A DNA stretch of 64,000 bases from Novosphingobium olei (GTDB lineage: Bacteria > Pseudomonadota > Alphaproteobacteria > Sphingomonadales > Sphingomonadaceae): positions 62,001 to 126,000 of the forward strand of contig NZ_JABBGM010000005.1 in assembly GCF_012927405.1 (NCBI RefSeq). The letters run 5' to 3'. This document shows, in pieces, positions 32,874 to 41,416 of this stretch (position 1 is the stretch's first letter; each line of letters opens with the position of its first letter). The notes under the pieces are model-generated. The model ran no database searches and was not told the origin of the DNA. It saw only the letters and a list, made by a program, of their open reading frames with translations. Position numbers and translations under genes: made by a program.

Positions 32874-34343
32874 TCAACCCGCGCGGCGGACCTTGTTGCG
32901 GTGGGCGCCGACGCCGGGGGCGCCGCGGGGGCGGAAGCGGCGGGGCTTGCCGGCTTCGCCGCGCTCGCCTTCGGCGGCGGTGCGCTGGCCGTCACCGCCG
33001 GAGCGCTGGCCGCCCTGCGCGGGCTTCTGGCCCTGGGGACGACCCCGGCCACCATCGCGATTCCCGTCGCGGCCACCGCCACCGCGGCGTTCGCCACGAT
33101 CGCCGAAGCGGCCGCGTTCGTCGCGCTCTTCGCGGCGGGCGTCCTGCGCCAGCTGCTCGGGCGTGCGCTTGGCCGAGGGGAGCTTGGCCGCTTCGGCGAG
33201 GAAGTTTTCGGGCAGCGGCACCTGCTCGAGCTTGACCTTGGTCAGCTTCTCGATGTCGCGCAGGTAAGGCTTTTCATCGGGCGCGCAGAAGCTGATGGCG
33301 ATGCCATCGGCGCCAGCGCGCGCGGTGCGGCCGATGCGGTGGACGTACTGTTCGGCGACGTTCGGCAGTTCGAAGTTGAACACGTGGGACACGCCCGAAA
33401 CGTCGATGCCGCGCGCGGCGATGTCGGTGGCGACGAGCACAGGGCACGAGCCCTGGCGGAAGGCTTCGAGCGCGGCGGTGCGCTGCGCCTGGGTCTTGTT
33501 GCCGTGGATGGCGCGGGCATCGATGCCGGCGGCATTGAGGTTGCGCACGACGCGATCGGCGCCGTGCTTGGTGCGGGTGAACACCAGCGCGCGGTCGAGC
33601 GTCTTATCGGCCAGCATCGCGCGGATGCGCAAGCTGAGCAGCGCCTGCTTTTCCGCCTGGTTGAGGAAGGTGACGTACTGTTCGACGCGTTCGGCCGTGG
33701 TCGACTGCGGGGCGACTTCGACGCGGACGGGGTTCTGGATGAACTGCTTGCCGAGGTCTTCGATCGACTTGGGCATGGTGGCCGAGAAGAACAGCGACTG
33801 GCGGTTCTTTGGCAGCAGGTTGGCGACGCGCTTCAACGCATGGATGAAGCCGAGGTCCATCATCTGGTCGGCTTCGTCGAGCACGAAGATCTCGGTGCGG
33901 CCGAGGGTGAGCGCGCGGTTGTCGATCAGGTCGAGCAGGCGGCCGGGCGTGGCGACGAGAATGTCGGTCCCCTGCACCAGGCGGCGGGCCTGCTTGCCGA
34001 TGGGCACGCCACCGAACACGCAATCGACGCCGAGCTTCAGGTTCTTGGCATAGCCCTTGATGTTTTCGGCGATCTGCGCGGCGAGCTCGCGGGTGGGCGA
34101 GAGCACCAGCATGCGGCACGAGGCGGGCTTGCGGGGCTTGGGATCGGCGGCAAGGCGGTGGAGCGAGGGCAGCGAGAACGCCGCGGTCTTGCCCGTGCCG
34201 GTCTGCGCGATGCCGAGCAGGTCACGCCCTTCGAGCAGGGCGGGAATGGCCTGGCGCTGGATCGGCGTGGGATCGTTGTAGCCCTTGGTCTCGAGCGCGC
34301 GCAGGATAGGCTCGGCGAGGCCAAGATCGGAAAAATAGGACAT
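32874..34343 (-). CDS. DEAD-box RNA helicase (RhlE-like)
   Basis: A 489-residue ATP-dependent RNA helicase. All core motifs show in order: the Q motif (P-T-P-I-Q), A-Q-T-G-T-G-K-T, P-T-R-E-L-A-A-Q, T-P-G-R-L-L-D, D-E-A-D, S-A-T, and in the second domain A-T-D-I-A-A-R-G-I-D and H-R-I-G-R-T-A-R-A-G. The C-terminal tail (from about residue 405) is a long RGG/glycine-arginine-rich segment for RNA binding. Such enzymes act in ribosome assembly, mRNA decay or cold adaptation. A possible promoter near 34535-34565 would give a long 5' leader of nearly 200 bases. Confidence 0.92.
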   Translation of the reverse strand: MSYFSDLGLAEPILRALETKGYNDPTPIQRQAIPALLEGRDLLGIAQTGTGKTAAFSLPSLHRLAADPKPRKPASCRMLVLSPTRELAAQIAENIKGYAKNLKLGVDCVFGGVPIGKQARRLVQGTDILVATPGRLLDLIDNRALTLGRTEIFVLDEADQMMDLGFIHALKRVANLLPKNRQSLFFSATMPKSIEDLGKQFIQNPVRVEVAPQSTTAERVEQYVTFLNQAEKQALLSLRIRAMLADKTLDRALVFTRTKHGADRVVRNLNAAGIDARAIHGNKTQAQRTAALEAFRQGSCPVLVATDIAARGIDVSGVSHVFNFELPNVAEQYVHRIGRTARAGADGIAISFCAPDEKPYLRDIEKLTKVKLEQVPLPENFLAEAAKLPSAKRTPEQLAQDARREERDERGRFGDRGERRGGGGRDGNRDGGRGRPQGQKPAQGGQRSGGDGQRTAAEGERGEAGKPRRFRPRGAPGVGAHRNKVRRAG

Positions 34344-34455
34344 GAAAACAAGTCTTTCGTTGGCGCGCCAACGGATGGGCGGCGCGCGACAGGTCGTCGT
34401 TCGCGCGACCCGTGCGTGAAAGGGGAAGCAGGTGAGGCAAGGCCCGTGCGGCTGG

Positions 34456-34490
34456 GGCGGATCTCACCATGTCGAAACGGCGGATCTCAC
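34456..34490. repeat. Two direct 12-bp repeats in the helicase leader region
   Basis: GGCGGATCTCAC occurs at 34456-34467 and 34479-34490, a 23-bp period, about 110-150 bp before the helicase start. They may be an operator or an RNA element of the leader; nothing links them to a known factor. Confidence 0.5.
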
Positions 34491-34634
34491 GCTTGCCCGA
34501 GCGTGCGACGAAATGCTCCGTCGCCGGTCTTGCTGCGCTGCATATAAACGCATTGCGCGCAAAAGCAAGGAAATTGCGCCCGCAGGCGCGATCCGGCGCT
34601 GGCATCGGGCGGCCGACCGGCTATGCTCTGGCCC

Positions 34635-35975
34635 ATGCGCTTGACCAGACCCGCCGTTCGCCTGCTGATCGCTCCGCTTGCTTCGCTGGCTCTTTCGCTG
34701 CCGGCCCTGGCCGCGCCGCCTGCGCCATCGCCGCAGGAGCGGACGATGATAGCGACGGTGGACAAGGAGCAGGGGCGCACGCTCGCCTTGCTGGAAAAGC
34801 TGGTGAACCAGAATTCGGGCAGCCGGAACATCGCCGGCAACAAGGCGGTGATCGCCATGCTGACGCCCGAGTTCGAGGCGCTGGGCTTCAAGGTAACGTT
34901 CCTGCCGATGGAGCAGACCGGCCGCGCCGGCCACCTGCTGGCGACGCATGGCGGAGCGAAGGGGGCCAGGCGGTTGCTGCTGATCGGTCATACCGACACG
35001 GTGTTCGAGCCGGATTCGCCTTTCCAGAAGTTCACCCGCGCCGGCGACAAGGCGATGGGCCCGGGCGTGGCCGACGACAAGGGCGGCGTCGTCACGATCC
35101 TGGCCGCGCTGCGCGCGATGCAGGCGGCGGGCACGCTGAAGGGCGCCAACATCGAGGTGTTCCTGACCGGCGACGAGGAGGACGCGGGCGATCCGCAGAG
35201 CGCGGCGCGCGCCGACCTGATCGCGGCGGGCAAGCGGGCGGATGCCGCGCTCGATTTCGAGGGGCTGGTGCGGATGGCGGGCGCCGATGGCAAGCCGGTG
35301 GACATGGGCTCGATCGCGCGCCGTTCGGCCTTTTCGTGGACGCTGACGGTGCAGGCGAAGTCGGGCCATTCGAGCGGGGTGTTCGGCGCCGATGGCGATG
35401 GCGCGATCTATGCCCTCGCCCGCATGATCGCCGCCTTCCGCGCCGAAGTGCCCGAGCCCAACCTGACGCTCAACGTCGGGTTGATGGGCGGGGGCGCGCT
35501 GGCTGCGCTCGATGCCGACCAGGCGCGGGTGAGCGCGAGCGGCAAGACCAACATCATCCCGGCCAAGGCGCTGGCGCGCGGCGACCTGCGCACGCTTTCG
35601 CCCGAACAGCATGCGGCGGCGGTGGCCAAGATGCAGGCCATCGTCGCGCGGCCCTATCCCGGCGCCACCGCCAGGCTGGCGTTCGAGGACGGCTATCCGC
35701 CGATGGCGCCTACGCAAGCCAATAAGGCGCTGCTCGGCAAGCTCAACGCGGTGAACGCGGCGCTGGGGCTGCCCGCGATGCCCGCGCTCGATCCCGCCAA
35801 GCGCGGGGCGGGCGACATCAGCTTCGTGGCTGCCGACGTGCCGGGCCTGGCCGGCCTTGGCCCCGCATCGAGCGGCGACCATACCCCGGCCGAGACGGTC
35901 GACGTGTCTTCGATCTGGCTCCAGGCCAAGCGCGCGGCGCTGCTGATGAGCCGGCTGGCAGCCGAGAAGCGGTGA
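34635..35975 (+). CDS. Exported M20-family metallopeptidase (glutamate carboxypeptidase-like)
   Basis: A 446-residue zinc peptidase of the M20/CPG2 type. A Sec signal peptide covers about residues 1-26 (L-A-S-L-A-L-S-L-P-A-L-A-A). Metal and catalytic segments: I-G-H-T-D-T-V-F, G-V-A-D-D-K-G-G, T-G-D-E-E-D, and the final S-S-G-D-H-T-P-A-E. It probably trims C-terminal residues such as glutamate from peptides or conjugates in the periplasm. Start at 34635 gives a normal signal peptide. The stop overlaps the next gene as GTGA. Confidence 0.85.
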   Translation: MRLTRPAVRLLIAPLASLALSLPALAAPPAPSPQERTMIATVDKEQGRTLALLEKLVNQNSGSRNIAGNKAVIAMLTPEFEALGFKVTFLPMEQTGRAGHLLATHGGAKGARRLLLIGHTDTVFEPDSPFQKFTRAGDKAMGPGVADDKGGVVTILAALRAMQAAGTLKGANIEVFLTGDEEDAGDPQSAARADLIAAGKRADAALDFEGLVRMAGADGKPVDMGSIARRSAFSWTLTVQAKSGHSSGVFGADGDGAIYALARMIAAFRAEVPEPNLTLNVGLMGGGALAALDADQARVSASGKTNIIPAKALARGDLRTLSPEQHAAAVAKMQAIVARPYPGATARLAFEDGYPPMAPTQANKALLGKLNAVNAALGLPAMPALDPAKRGAGDISFVAADVPGLAGLGPASSGDHTPAETVDVSSIWLQAKRAALLMSRLAAEKR

Positions 35976-36160
35976 GCGGGTCCGGGCCGGACGGGGCGCA
36001 TCCGCCCAGCCCGTGCACGAAGGTCTGCACGATCGACCGGGCGACGCGCACGTGCGCGGGCTGCGCGCGCACGATCGAGGAGATCGCGGCTTGGCTGACG
36101 GCAAGCGCGGCGCAGAAGCACGCGATCCTGGCGCGCATCGCCGCACAGTCACGCCCCTGA
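35972..36160 (+). CDS. DUF1289 small cysteine-rich protein
   Basis: A 62-residue protein with the four-cysteine pattern of DUF1289: S-P-C-T-K-V-C and C-A-G-C-A-R-T, then E-I-A-A-W, where the arginine and tryptophan are the family marks. Probably binds a metal; function unknown. The GTG start overlaps the M20 stop (GTGA), so the two are coupled, which may be only positional. Too short to say more. Confidence 0.85.
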   Translation: MSGSGPDGAHPPSPCTKVCTIDRATRTCAGCARTIEEIAAWLTASAAQKHAILARIAAQSRP

Positions 36161-36227
36161 CGCGGCTTGCCGTTACGGCGGGCGGACTCTAGGTTCGTCT
36201 GTCAAAACGGGACGAGGATCGCGCAAC

Positions 36228-38033
36228 TTGGTACAGATTTCGGATCTTGGCGGCTTTTCGAGCCTGGTGGCGATGTTCCTCGCACGGGCCGACGCGAAAG
36301 GGGAGCAGCCGTTCCTGTGGGCCAAGCGCGAAGGCAAGTGGCGCGAGCAGAGCTGGCGCGCGGTGGCGGAGAAGGTCTGCCTGCTGGCCGAGCATTTGCG
36401 CGCGCTGGGGCTGAACGACGGCGACCGGGTGGTGATCGTGTCGGAAAACCGCCCCGAATGGTGCATTGCCGATCTGGCGATCATGGCCGCCGGGCTGGTG
36501 ACCGTGCCGACCTACACCTCCAACACCGAGCGCGATCATCACCACATCCTGGAAAATTCGGGTGCGCGGGCGGTGATCGTGTCTACCCCGAAGCTTGCCG
36601 CGCCGCTGCTGACCGCTGCGCTGCGATCGCCTTGCGTGGAGCACGTGATCGGCATCGAGCCGCTGAAGCGGATGCAGGCGGGCGTGCTGGCGTTCCATGA
36701 CTGGGACAGCCTGACGAGCGGCAATGGCGCGGCGGCGCGCAAGGCGGTCGATGCGCGGATCGCCGGGTTGAAGCGCAGCGACACCGCCTGCCTGATCTAC
36801 ACCAGCGGCACCGGCGGCGCGCCGCGCGGGGTGATGCAGCACCACGGCGCGATCCTGGCCAATGTCGAAGGCGCGGCGACGATCCTGGCCGAGGACTTCG
36901 GGATCGAGGAGGAAGTGTTCCTGTCGTTCCTGCCGCTGAGCCACGCCTATGAACATACCGGCGGGCAGTACCTGCCGATCGGCATTGGCGCGCAGATCTA
37001 CTATTCCGAGGGGCTGGAAAAGCTCGCCAGCAACATCGAGGAGACGCGCCCGACGATCATGGTGGTGGTGCCGCGCCTGTTCGAGGTGCTGCGCACGCGG
37101 ATCATGAAGCAGGTCGAAAAGCAGGGCAAGCTCGCCAACTACCTGATGGGTCGGGCGCTGGCGATCGGCGCGCGCAAGGCCGAGGGCCGAAAGCGGCTGG
37201 TCGATGCGCCGATGGACCTGGTGCTGAACGCGGCGCTGCGGCCCAAGATCCGCGCGCGCTTCGGCGGGCGGATCAAGGCGATGGTTTCGGGCGGGGCGCC
37301 GCTCAACCCCGAAGTCGGCGTGTTCTTCGACGCGATGGGGCTGACCATGCTGCAGGGCTATGGCCAGACCGAGGCGGGGCCGGTGATTTCGTGCAACCGC
37401 CCGCGCGCCGGGCTGAAGATGGACACCGTCGGCCCGCCGATGAAGGGCGTGGAGGTGAAGATCGCCGAGGATGGCGAGATCCTGGTGCGCGGCGAGCTGG
37501 TGATGCACGGCTACTGGCAGAACCCGGCCGAGACCGCGCGCACGATCATCGACGGCTGGCTGCACACCGGTGACATCGGCCACATCGACGAGCGCGGGCG
37601 AATCAAGATCACCGACCGCAAGAAGGACATGATCGTCAACGACAAGGGCGACAACGTATCGCCCCAGAAGATCGAGGGCATGCTGACGCTGCAACCCGAG
37701 ATCGCGCAGGCGATGGTATCGGGCGACAAGCGGCCCTACGTGGTCGGGCTGATCGTGCCCGATCCCGAATGGGCGCTGGACTGGGCGCGCGCGCAGGGCG
37801 AACATTTCGACTTCAAGGAGCTGCAGGACCTGCCCGCCTTCCGCAACGCAGTGCGGGCCGCGGTCGACCGGGTGAACAAGGACCTTTCGGTGATCGAAAA
37901 GGTGCGCCAGTTCGCCTTCGCCGACGAAGCGTTCAGCATCGACAACGAGGAGATGACCCCGTCGATGAAGATCCGCCGCCACAAGATCCGCGAGCGGTAC
38001 GGCGCGCGAATCGATTCGCTCTACAAAAGCTGA
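36228..38033 (+). CDS. Long-chain fatty-acid-CoA ligase (AMP-binding)
   Basis: A 601-residue acyl-activating enzyme forming acyl-AMP then acyl-CoA. The P-loop is I-Y-T-S-G-T-G-G-A-P-R-G; the adenine motif is G-Y-G-Q-T-E; the hinge region has H-T-G-D-I-G-H-I-D and R-K-K-D-M-I, and the C-terminal part holds the lysine region M-K-I-R-R. Length fits the FadD15/FAA1-like group with a broad fatty acid range. The start is taken at the TTG at 36228, some 9 bases after GAGGA; the next ATG (36273) would cut into the family's first helix. Confidence 0.85.
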   Translation: MVQISDLGGFSSLVAMFLARADAKGEQPFLWAKREGKWREQSWRAVAEKVCLLAEHLRALGLNDGDRVVIVSENRPEWCIADLAIMAAGLVTVPTYTSNTERDHHHILENSGARAVIVSTPKLAAPLLTAALRSPCVEHVIGIEPLKRMQAGVLAFHDWDSLTSGNGAAARKAVDARIAGLKRSDTACLIYTSGTGGAPRGVMQHHGAILANVEGAATILAEDFGIEEEVFLSFLPLSHAYEHTGGQYLPIGIGAQIYYSEGLEKLASNIEETRPTIMVVVPRLFEVLRTRIMKQVEKQGKLANYLMGRALAIGARKAEGRKRLVDAPMDLVLNAALRPKIRARFGGRIKAMVSGGAPLNPEVGVFFDAMGLTMLQGYGQTEAGPVISCNRPRAGLKMDTVGPPMKGVEVKIAEDGEILVRGELVMHGYWQNPAETARTIIDGWLHTGDIGHIDERGRIKITDRKKDMIVNDKGDNVSPQKIEGMLTLQPEIAQAMVSGDKRPYVVGLIVPDPEWALDWARAQGEHFDFKELQDLPAFRNAVRAAVDRVNKDLSVIEKVRQFAFADEAFSIDNEEMTPSMKIRRHKIRERYGARIDSLYKS

Positions 38034-38069
38034 CCCCGGCGCGGGCGCGCATGGCGGGTTCAGGCGGGT

Positions 38070-38453
38070 TCAGGCAGGCGAGGACGCGAGATCGAAGATC
38101 TCGAACTCCTCGGTCATGAACACGCAGGAATTGGCGAAATCGATGAAACCGCGTTCATCGTCGAGCAGCATCTGCGCGGCATCGCGGCCGGCTTCGGAAT
38201 TGCCGCGGGCGAAGTCTTCCATGCTGTCCCACCAGATTTCGGTGATGCCGTCGTAGCCTTCCTTCAGGCCGCGCGTGGGGCGGAAGGATTCGTTGTAGTC
38301 GGGCAGGCGGGTGTGGCTCTGCACATAGCGCCGTGCACCGATGGTTTCGGCGACCGAGCGCACCTTTGGTCCGTGCTGTTCGAGCCAGTAGCGCTGGAAT
38401 TCCTCGACCGAGAGATCGGGGTGGCGGCGGATGCAGTAGACCATCTTGAGCAT
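38070..38453 (-). CDS. EthD-domain protein
   Basis: A 127-residue dimeric alpha-beta barrel-like protein of the EthD family: M-V-Y-C-I-R-R-H-P-D-L-S, then F-Q-R-Y-W-L-E-Q-H-G-P, the core motif, and a final M-T-E-E-F-E-I. EthD proteins accompany oxidative catabolism genes and their reaction is mostly unknown. The start at 38453 is the first ATG before the motif. It lies 71 bp downstream of the unknown gene at 38525 on the same strand. Confidence 0.8.
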   Translation of the reverse strand: MLKMVYCIRRHPDLSVEEFQRYWLEQHGPKVRSVAETIGARRYVQSHTRLPDYNESFRPTRGLKEGYDGITEIWWDSMEDFARGNSEAGRDAAQMLLDDERGFIDFANSCVFMTEEFEIFDLASSPA

Positions 38454-38524
38454 GTCGAACCTCTTCCCGGATTGTTTTGCGGGAAGAGGGTGGCCGAGGG
38501 CGCCGACCGGCGCAAGCGCGCGCT

Positions 38525-39061
38525 TCAGGCGACTTCGAGTTCGACGAATTCGGGGAAGAAGCGCGGCGGGCGGCTGGACCAGCCGGGCGCGGTGGCGGCG
38601 GCTTCGCTGATCGTCTGGAGCAGGACGCGGCGGCGGGCTGGCGCAATCTGGGGCAGCGCGGCGGCGCCGCAGAACGCGGCGGGAAGCCACGGCCGCACAT
38701 CGGGACCAAGCAGGCGTTCATAGAGGAAGCGGAAGGCAGGAAAGCCGCAGAGATAGTTCTGCCCGAGATCGAAGGCGGCGAGCCGCAGCAGCTTGCCTAC
38801 GAAGGTTTCGAGCCCCGCCGCACCCGGACCTTCGGGGAGCATGGCGCGGACCTGGTCGAGTTCCTCGTAGACGAGATACTGCGTGCGTATCGAGGCGGTT
38901 TCGGCCGCATCGCGCGCCCAGAGACGGAAGGCATCCTCCCGGAGCAGACCGACATCGAGGCTGCGGCGGATGTAGCGCTGCGCACCGGCGGTAAAACCGG
39001 CGAATTCGCGCATCTCGGAGAGGATCTGCGTGGCGCAGCCGCTGCGGGATGGTTCGGTCAT
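38525..39061 (-). CDS. Unrecognised protein, 178 residues
   Basis: No family recognised. The protein starts M-T-E-P-S-R-S, is mainly helical by composition and has no signal peptide or membrane segment. Distinct stretches are R-Y-I-R-R-S-L-D-V-G-L-L, L-V-Y-E-E-L-D-Q-V-R and F-P-E-F-V-E-L near the end. Codon use is like that of its neighbours, so it is probably real. The open frame continues 5 codons upstream of the chosen ATG. Gene order with EthD and an acyl-CoA ligase hints at a lipid or aromatic context, no more. Confidence 0.6.
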   Translation of the reverse strand: MTEPSRSGCATQILSEMREFAGFTAGAQRYIRRSLDVGLLREDAFRLWARDAAETASIRTQYLVYEELDQVRAMLPEGPGAAGLETFVGKLLRLAAFDLGQNYLCGFPAFRFLYERLLGPDVRPWLPAAFCGAAALPQIAPARRRVLLQTISEAAATAPGWSSRPPRFFPEFVELEVA

Positions 39062-39094
39062 CGCACGCTCTCGCACATGTCAGGCTACCTCCGT

Positions 39095-39126
39095 GTCGCC
39101 GGGAAGCGGACGATTCTCCCGGCGAC
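39095..39126. repeat. Inverted repeat in an intergenic gap
   Basis: GTCGCCGGGA and its inverse TCCCGGCGAC (one extra base within the second arm) flank about 10 bases. No T run follows on the plus strand. It lies upstream of the 38525 gene on its strand, so it could be an operator. Confidence 0.4.
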
Positions 39127-39256
39127 TAGGCAAACCTTAGCGGTCGCGTGGTTAGGGCGTCGTTAAGTGGACGATCCGCAGCGTGCCCAAGGACTTGGCC
39201 CATGGGAGATGGACAAGCCGGTAAGACTTGCGATCTGCAGCGGCTGGCAGGTCCGA

Positions 39257-40033
39257 TCAGGCGTTGCGCGCCATCAGCCCGCCATCGACCGGGATGGTCG
39301 CCCCGGTCAGGAACGAGGCGGCTGGCAGGCACAGGCTGAGCGTCATGTGCGCGACTTCCTCGGGCGCGCCATACCGGCGCAGCGCGGTGCGGCGCTTGGC
39401 GTAAAGCTCCTTGTGTTCGTCCGAGATCGCCGCGGTCATGCCCGTCAGGATCGGGCCCGGGCAGATGCAGTTGACGGTGATGCCTTCCTTGCCGAATTCC
39501 ACCGCGAGGCTGCGGGTCAGCCCGGTGACGCCCGCCTTGGCCGCGCTGTAGGCGCTCTGGTGCAGCGTTGCGCCCAGCGCCTCGGTCGAGGCGATGTTGA
39601 CCACGCGCGGCGAGGTCGACTTGCGCAGCCAGGGGAGCGCCGCGCGAATCATGCGCTGGTGCGAGGTGAGCAGCACTGCGATGGTGCGGTCCCACACCGC
39701 ATCGTAAGTCGGATCTTCGAGCGGGGTGGCCGCGGCGATGCCGGCATTGTTCACCACCACATCGATCCCGCCGAAGGTGGCGGCGACATCGGCAACGAAC
39801 GCTTCGAGCGCGCCGCGATCGGTGATGTCGAGCGGCCATGACCGGGCCGATCCGCCCGCATCGCGGATGGCTTGCGCAACGCGCTCGGCCGCTTCGCCAT
39901 TGATGTCGCACAGCGCGACATTGGCCCCGTCGCGGGCGAAGACTTCGGCCGTGGCGCGCCCCATGCCGCTGCCGGCGCCGGTGACGATGGCGGTCAATCC
40001 GGCGACGCTGCGCGCGGGGTCCTTCTGCTGCAT
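39257..40033 (-). CDS. Short-chain dehydrogenase/reductase
   Basis: A 258-residue classical SDR. The cofactor loop is [12 protein letters not shown] sits in the adenine pocket, N-N-A-G follows, and the active site is S-T-E-A with Y-S-A-A-K. The ending P-V-D-G-G-L is usual for the group. NAD(P)-dependent oxidation or reduction of an unknown alcohol or ketone in the cytoplasm. It stands alone; the 180 bp downstream hold no gene. Confidence 0.85.
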   Translation of the reverse strand: MQQKDPARSVAGLTAIVTGAGSGMGRATAEVFARDGANVALCDINGEAAERVAQAIRDAGGSARSWPLDITDRGALEAFVADVAATFGGIDVVVNNAGIAAATPLEDPTYDAVWDRTIAVLLTSHQRMIRAALPWLRKSTSPRVVNIASTEALGATLHQSAYSAAKAGVTGLTRSLAVEFGKEGITVNCICPGPILTGMTAAISDEHKELYAKRRTALRRYGAPEEVAHMTLSLCLPAASFLTGATIPVDGGLMARNA

Positions 40034-40240
40034 GGGGCTTCGATCCTCTCGTACGTTTTCTGGTCAAACATGACTGCACCGATCATCGCCGCGCTGCAAG
40101 CCTGCGCCGATTGCCCAGAAGCTGGCACCATTTGCCAATGGCGATGGCGCGCCCGGCAGGCCAGTTTCCTTCCCGTCGGGTAGGCGGCCACGTCGCGTCC
40201 ACGCCCCTGCCCGGCAACTTTCGCGCAAGGAGACATCGCG

Positions 40241-40654
40241 ATGAAAGGGATTTTTGCCCGTGCCATGCTGATCGGGGCAGCGCTGGTTGCAGTGCTGGCA
40301 GGCACCGCGCCCGCCTTGGCGCAGGCAAGCCAGGTGATCGCCTTTGCCAAGGGCAACGATAACGCTTCGGTCAAGGGCGCGATCGTTGGCGATACCTACA
40401 AGGATTACCTGATCAGCGCGCGTGGCGGCCAGAAGATGGGCGTATCGCTGATCACCAAGGCAGCATACTTCAATATCATGCCGCCGGGCAGCACCGGCGA
40501 GGCGATCTACAACAGCTCGATCGATGGCAATGACGCCACCGGCGTGGTCCTGCCGCGCACCGGCCAGTATCGCATCCGCGTCTACACCATGGGCGCGGTG
40601 ACCCGGACCAAGCGGCCGGTGCCATTCCAGGTCTCGGTCTCGATCATGAACTGA
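40241..40654 (+). CDS. Exported small protein resembling PliG-type lysozyme inhibitors
   Basis: A 137-residue protein with a clear Sec signal peptide (residues 1-27, ending A-L-A-Q). The mature part is a short beta-rich domain with F-A-K-G, D-Y-L-I-S-A-R-G-G-Q-K-M, Y-F-N-I-M-P-P-G and G-Q-Y-R-I-R-V-Y, which recalls the periplasmic inhibitor of g-type lysozyme. The match is from memory and weak. If right, it guards peptidoglycan against host lysozymes. AAGGAG lies before the ATG. Confidence 0.5.
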   Translation: MKGIFARAMLIGAALVAVLAGTAPALAQASQVIAFAKGNDNASVKGAIVGDTYKDYLISARGGQKMGVSLITKAAYFNIMPPGSTGEAIYNSSIDGNDATGVVLPRTGQYRIRVYTMGAVTRTKRPVPFQVSVSIMN

Positions 40655-40679
40655 CCGTGCTCCGGGCACGCGTCAGAGT

Positions 40680-40755
40680 GGCAGGAGCGACACTGGGCAG
40701 GAGCGACACTGGGCAGGAGCGACACTCGGCAGGAGCGGCACTGGGCAGGAGCGGC
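40680..40755. repeat. 16-bp tandem repeat, about 4.75 copies
   Basis: The unit GGCAGGAGCGACACTG repeats end to end; copies 1 and 2 are identical, copy 3 ends in C, copies 4 and 5 change GACACT to GGCACT or diverge at the end. The unit contains AGGAG but no start codon. It lies in the 174-bp gap between the PliG-like and DUF1993 genes. Confidence 0.85.
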
Positions 40756-40828
40756 GGGGCGCGATAACAGGACGGCGGACCGGAGCGGCAAGAGGCGCGC
40801 CGGTGCCGCTCGAATGGGAAGGAAAATC

Positions 40829-41341
40829 ATGTCGTTTTCGCTCTACGCCGCCACCGTGCCCACATACCGCCAGATCCTCGGCGCGCTGGACAAGGCCGAG
40901 GCCTTTTGCACGGAACAGGGGATCGATCCGTCCGAGCTGGTCGGCGCGCGGCTGATCGACGACATGCTGCCGCTGGGGTTTCAGGTGAAGCAGGCGGCAG
41001 TCCATTCGCTGGGCGCGATCGCCGGGGCAAAGCAGGGCCAGTTCTCGCCTTCACGCGATGCGCTACCCGATAGCTTTACCGCCCTGAAGGCCGTTGTCGC
41101 CGAAGCGCAGGCTGGTCTGGAAGCGCTGTCCCCGGCAGACGTGGATGGCTTGGCAGGCCATGACGTGGCCTTCGTTGCCGGGGATTTTCGCCTGCAGTTC
41201 GTGGCCGAGGAGTTCCTGATGACCTTCTCGCTGCCGAACTTCTATTTCCACGCTTCGACCGCGTACAACATCCTGCGGGCCAAGGGGGTGCCGATCGGCA
41301 AGCGCGACTTCCTCGGCCAGCTTCGGCTCAAGCAGGGCTGA
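40829..41341 (+). CDS. DUF1993 protein
   Basis: A 170-residue protein of the DUF1993 family (DinB-like helical fold). Segments: L-Y-A-A-T-V-P-T-Y-R-Q-I-L, D-D-M-L-P-L-G-F-Q-V, and F-L-M-T-F-S-L-P-N-F-Y-F-H-A-S-T-A-Y-N-I-L-R. The function is unknown. AAGGAAA stands seven or so bases before the ATG at 40829, which decides the start over an upstream frame. It is convergent with the GH1 gene, 75 bp apart. Confidence 0.85.
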   Translation: MSFSLYAATVPTYRQILGALDKAEAFCTEQGIDPSELVGARLIDDMLPLGFQVKQAAVHSLGAIAGAKQGQFSPSRDALPDSFTALKAVVAEAQAGLEALSPADVDGLAGHDVAFVAGDFRLQFVAEEFLMTFSLPNFYFHASTAYNILRAKGVPIGKRDFLGQLRLKQG

Positions 41342-41416
41342 CGGACCGGGGTTTACGGGCAAGCGACGGGCGGCGGCGCGGCAATGCGCTGCGGCCCGTC
41401 CCCTGCCCGTCCTTGC

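Noticed and set aside
40680..40755. CRISPR array
   Set aside because: The repeats are directly adjacent with no spacers and no cas genes are near; it is a simple tandem repeat.
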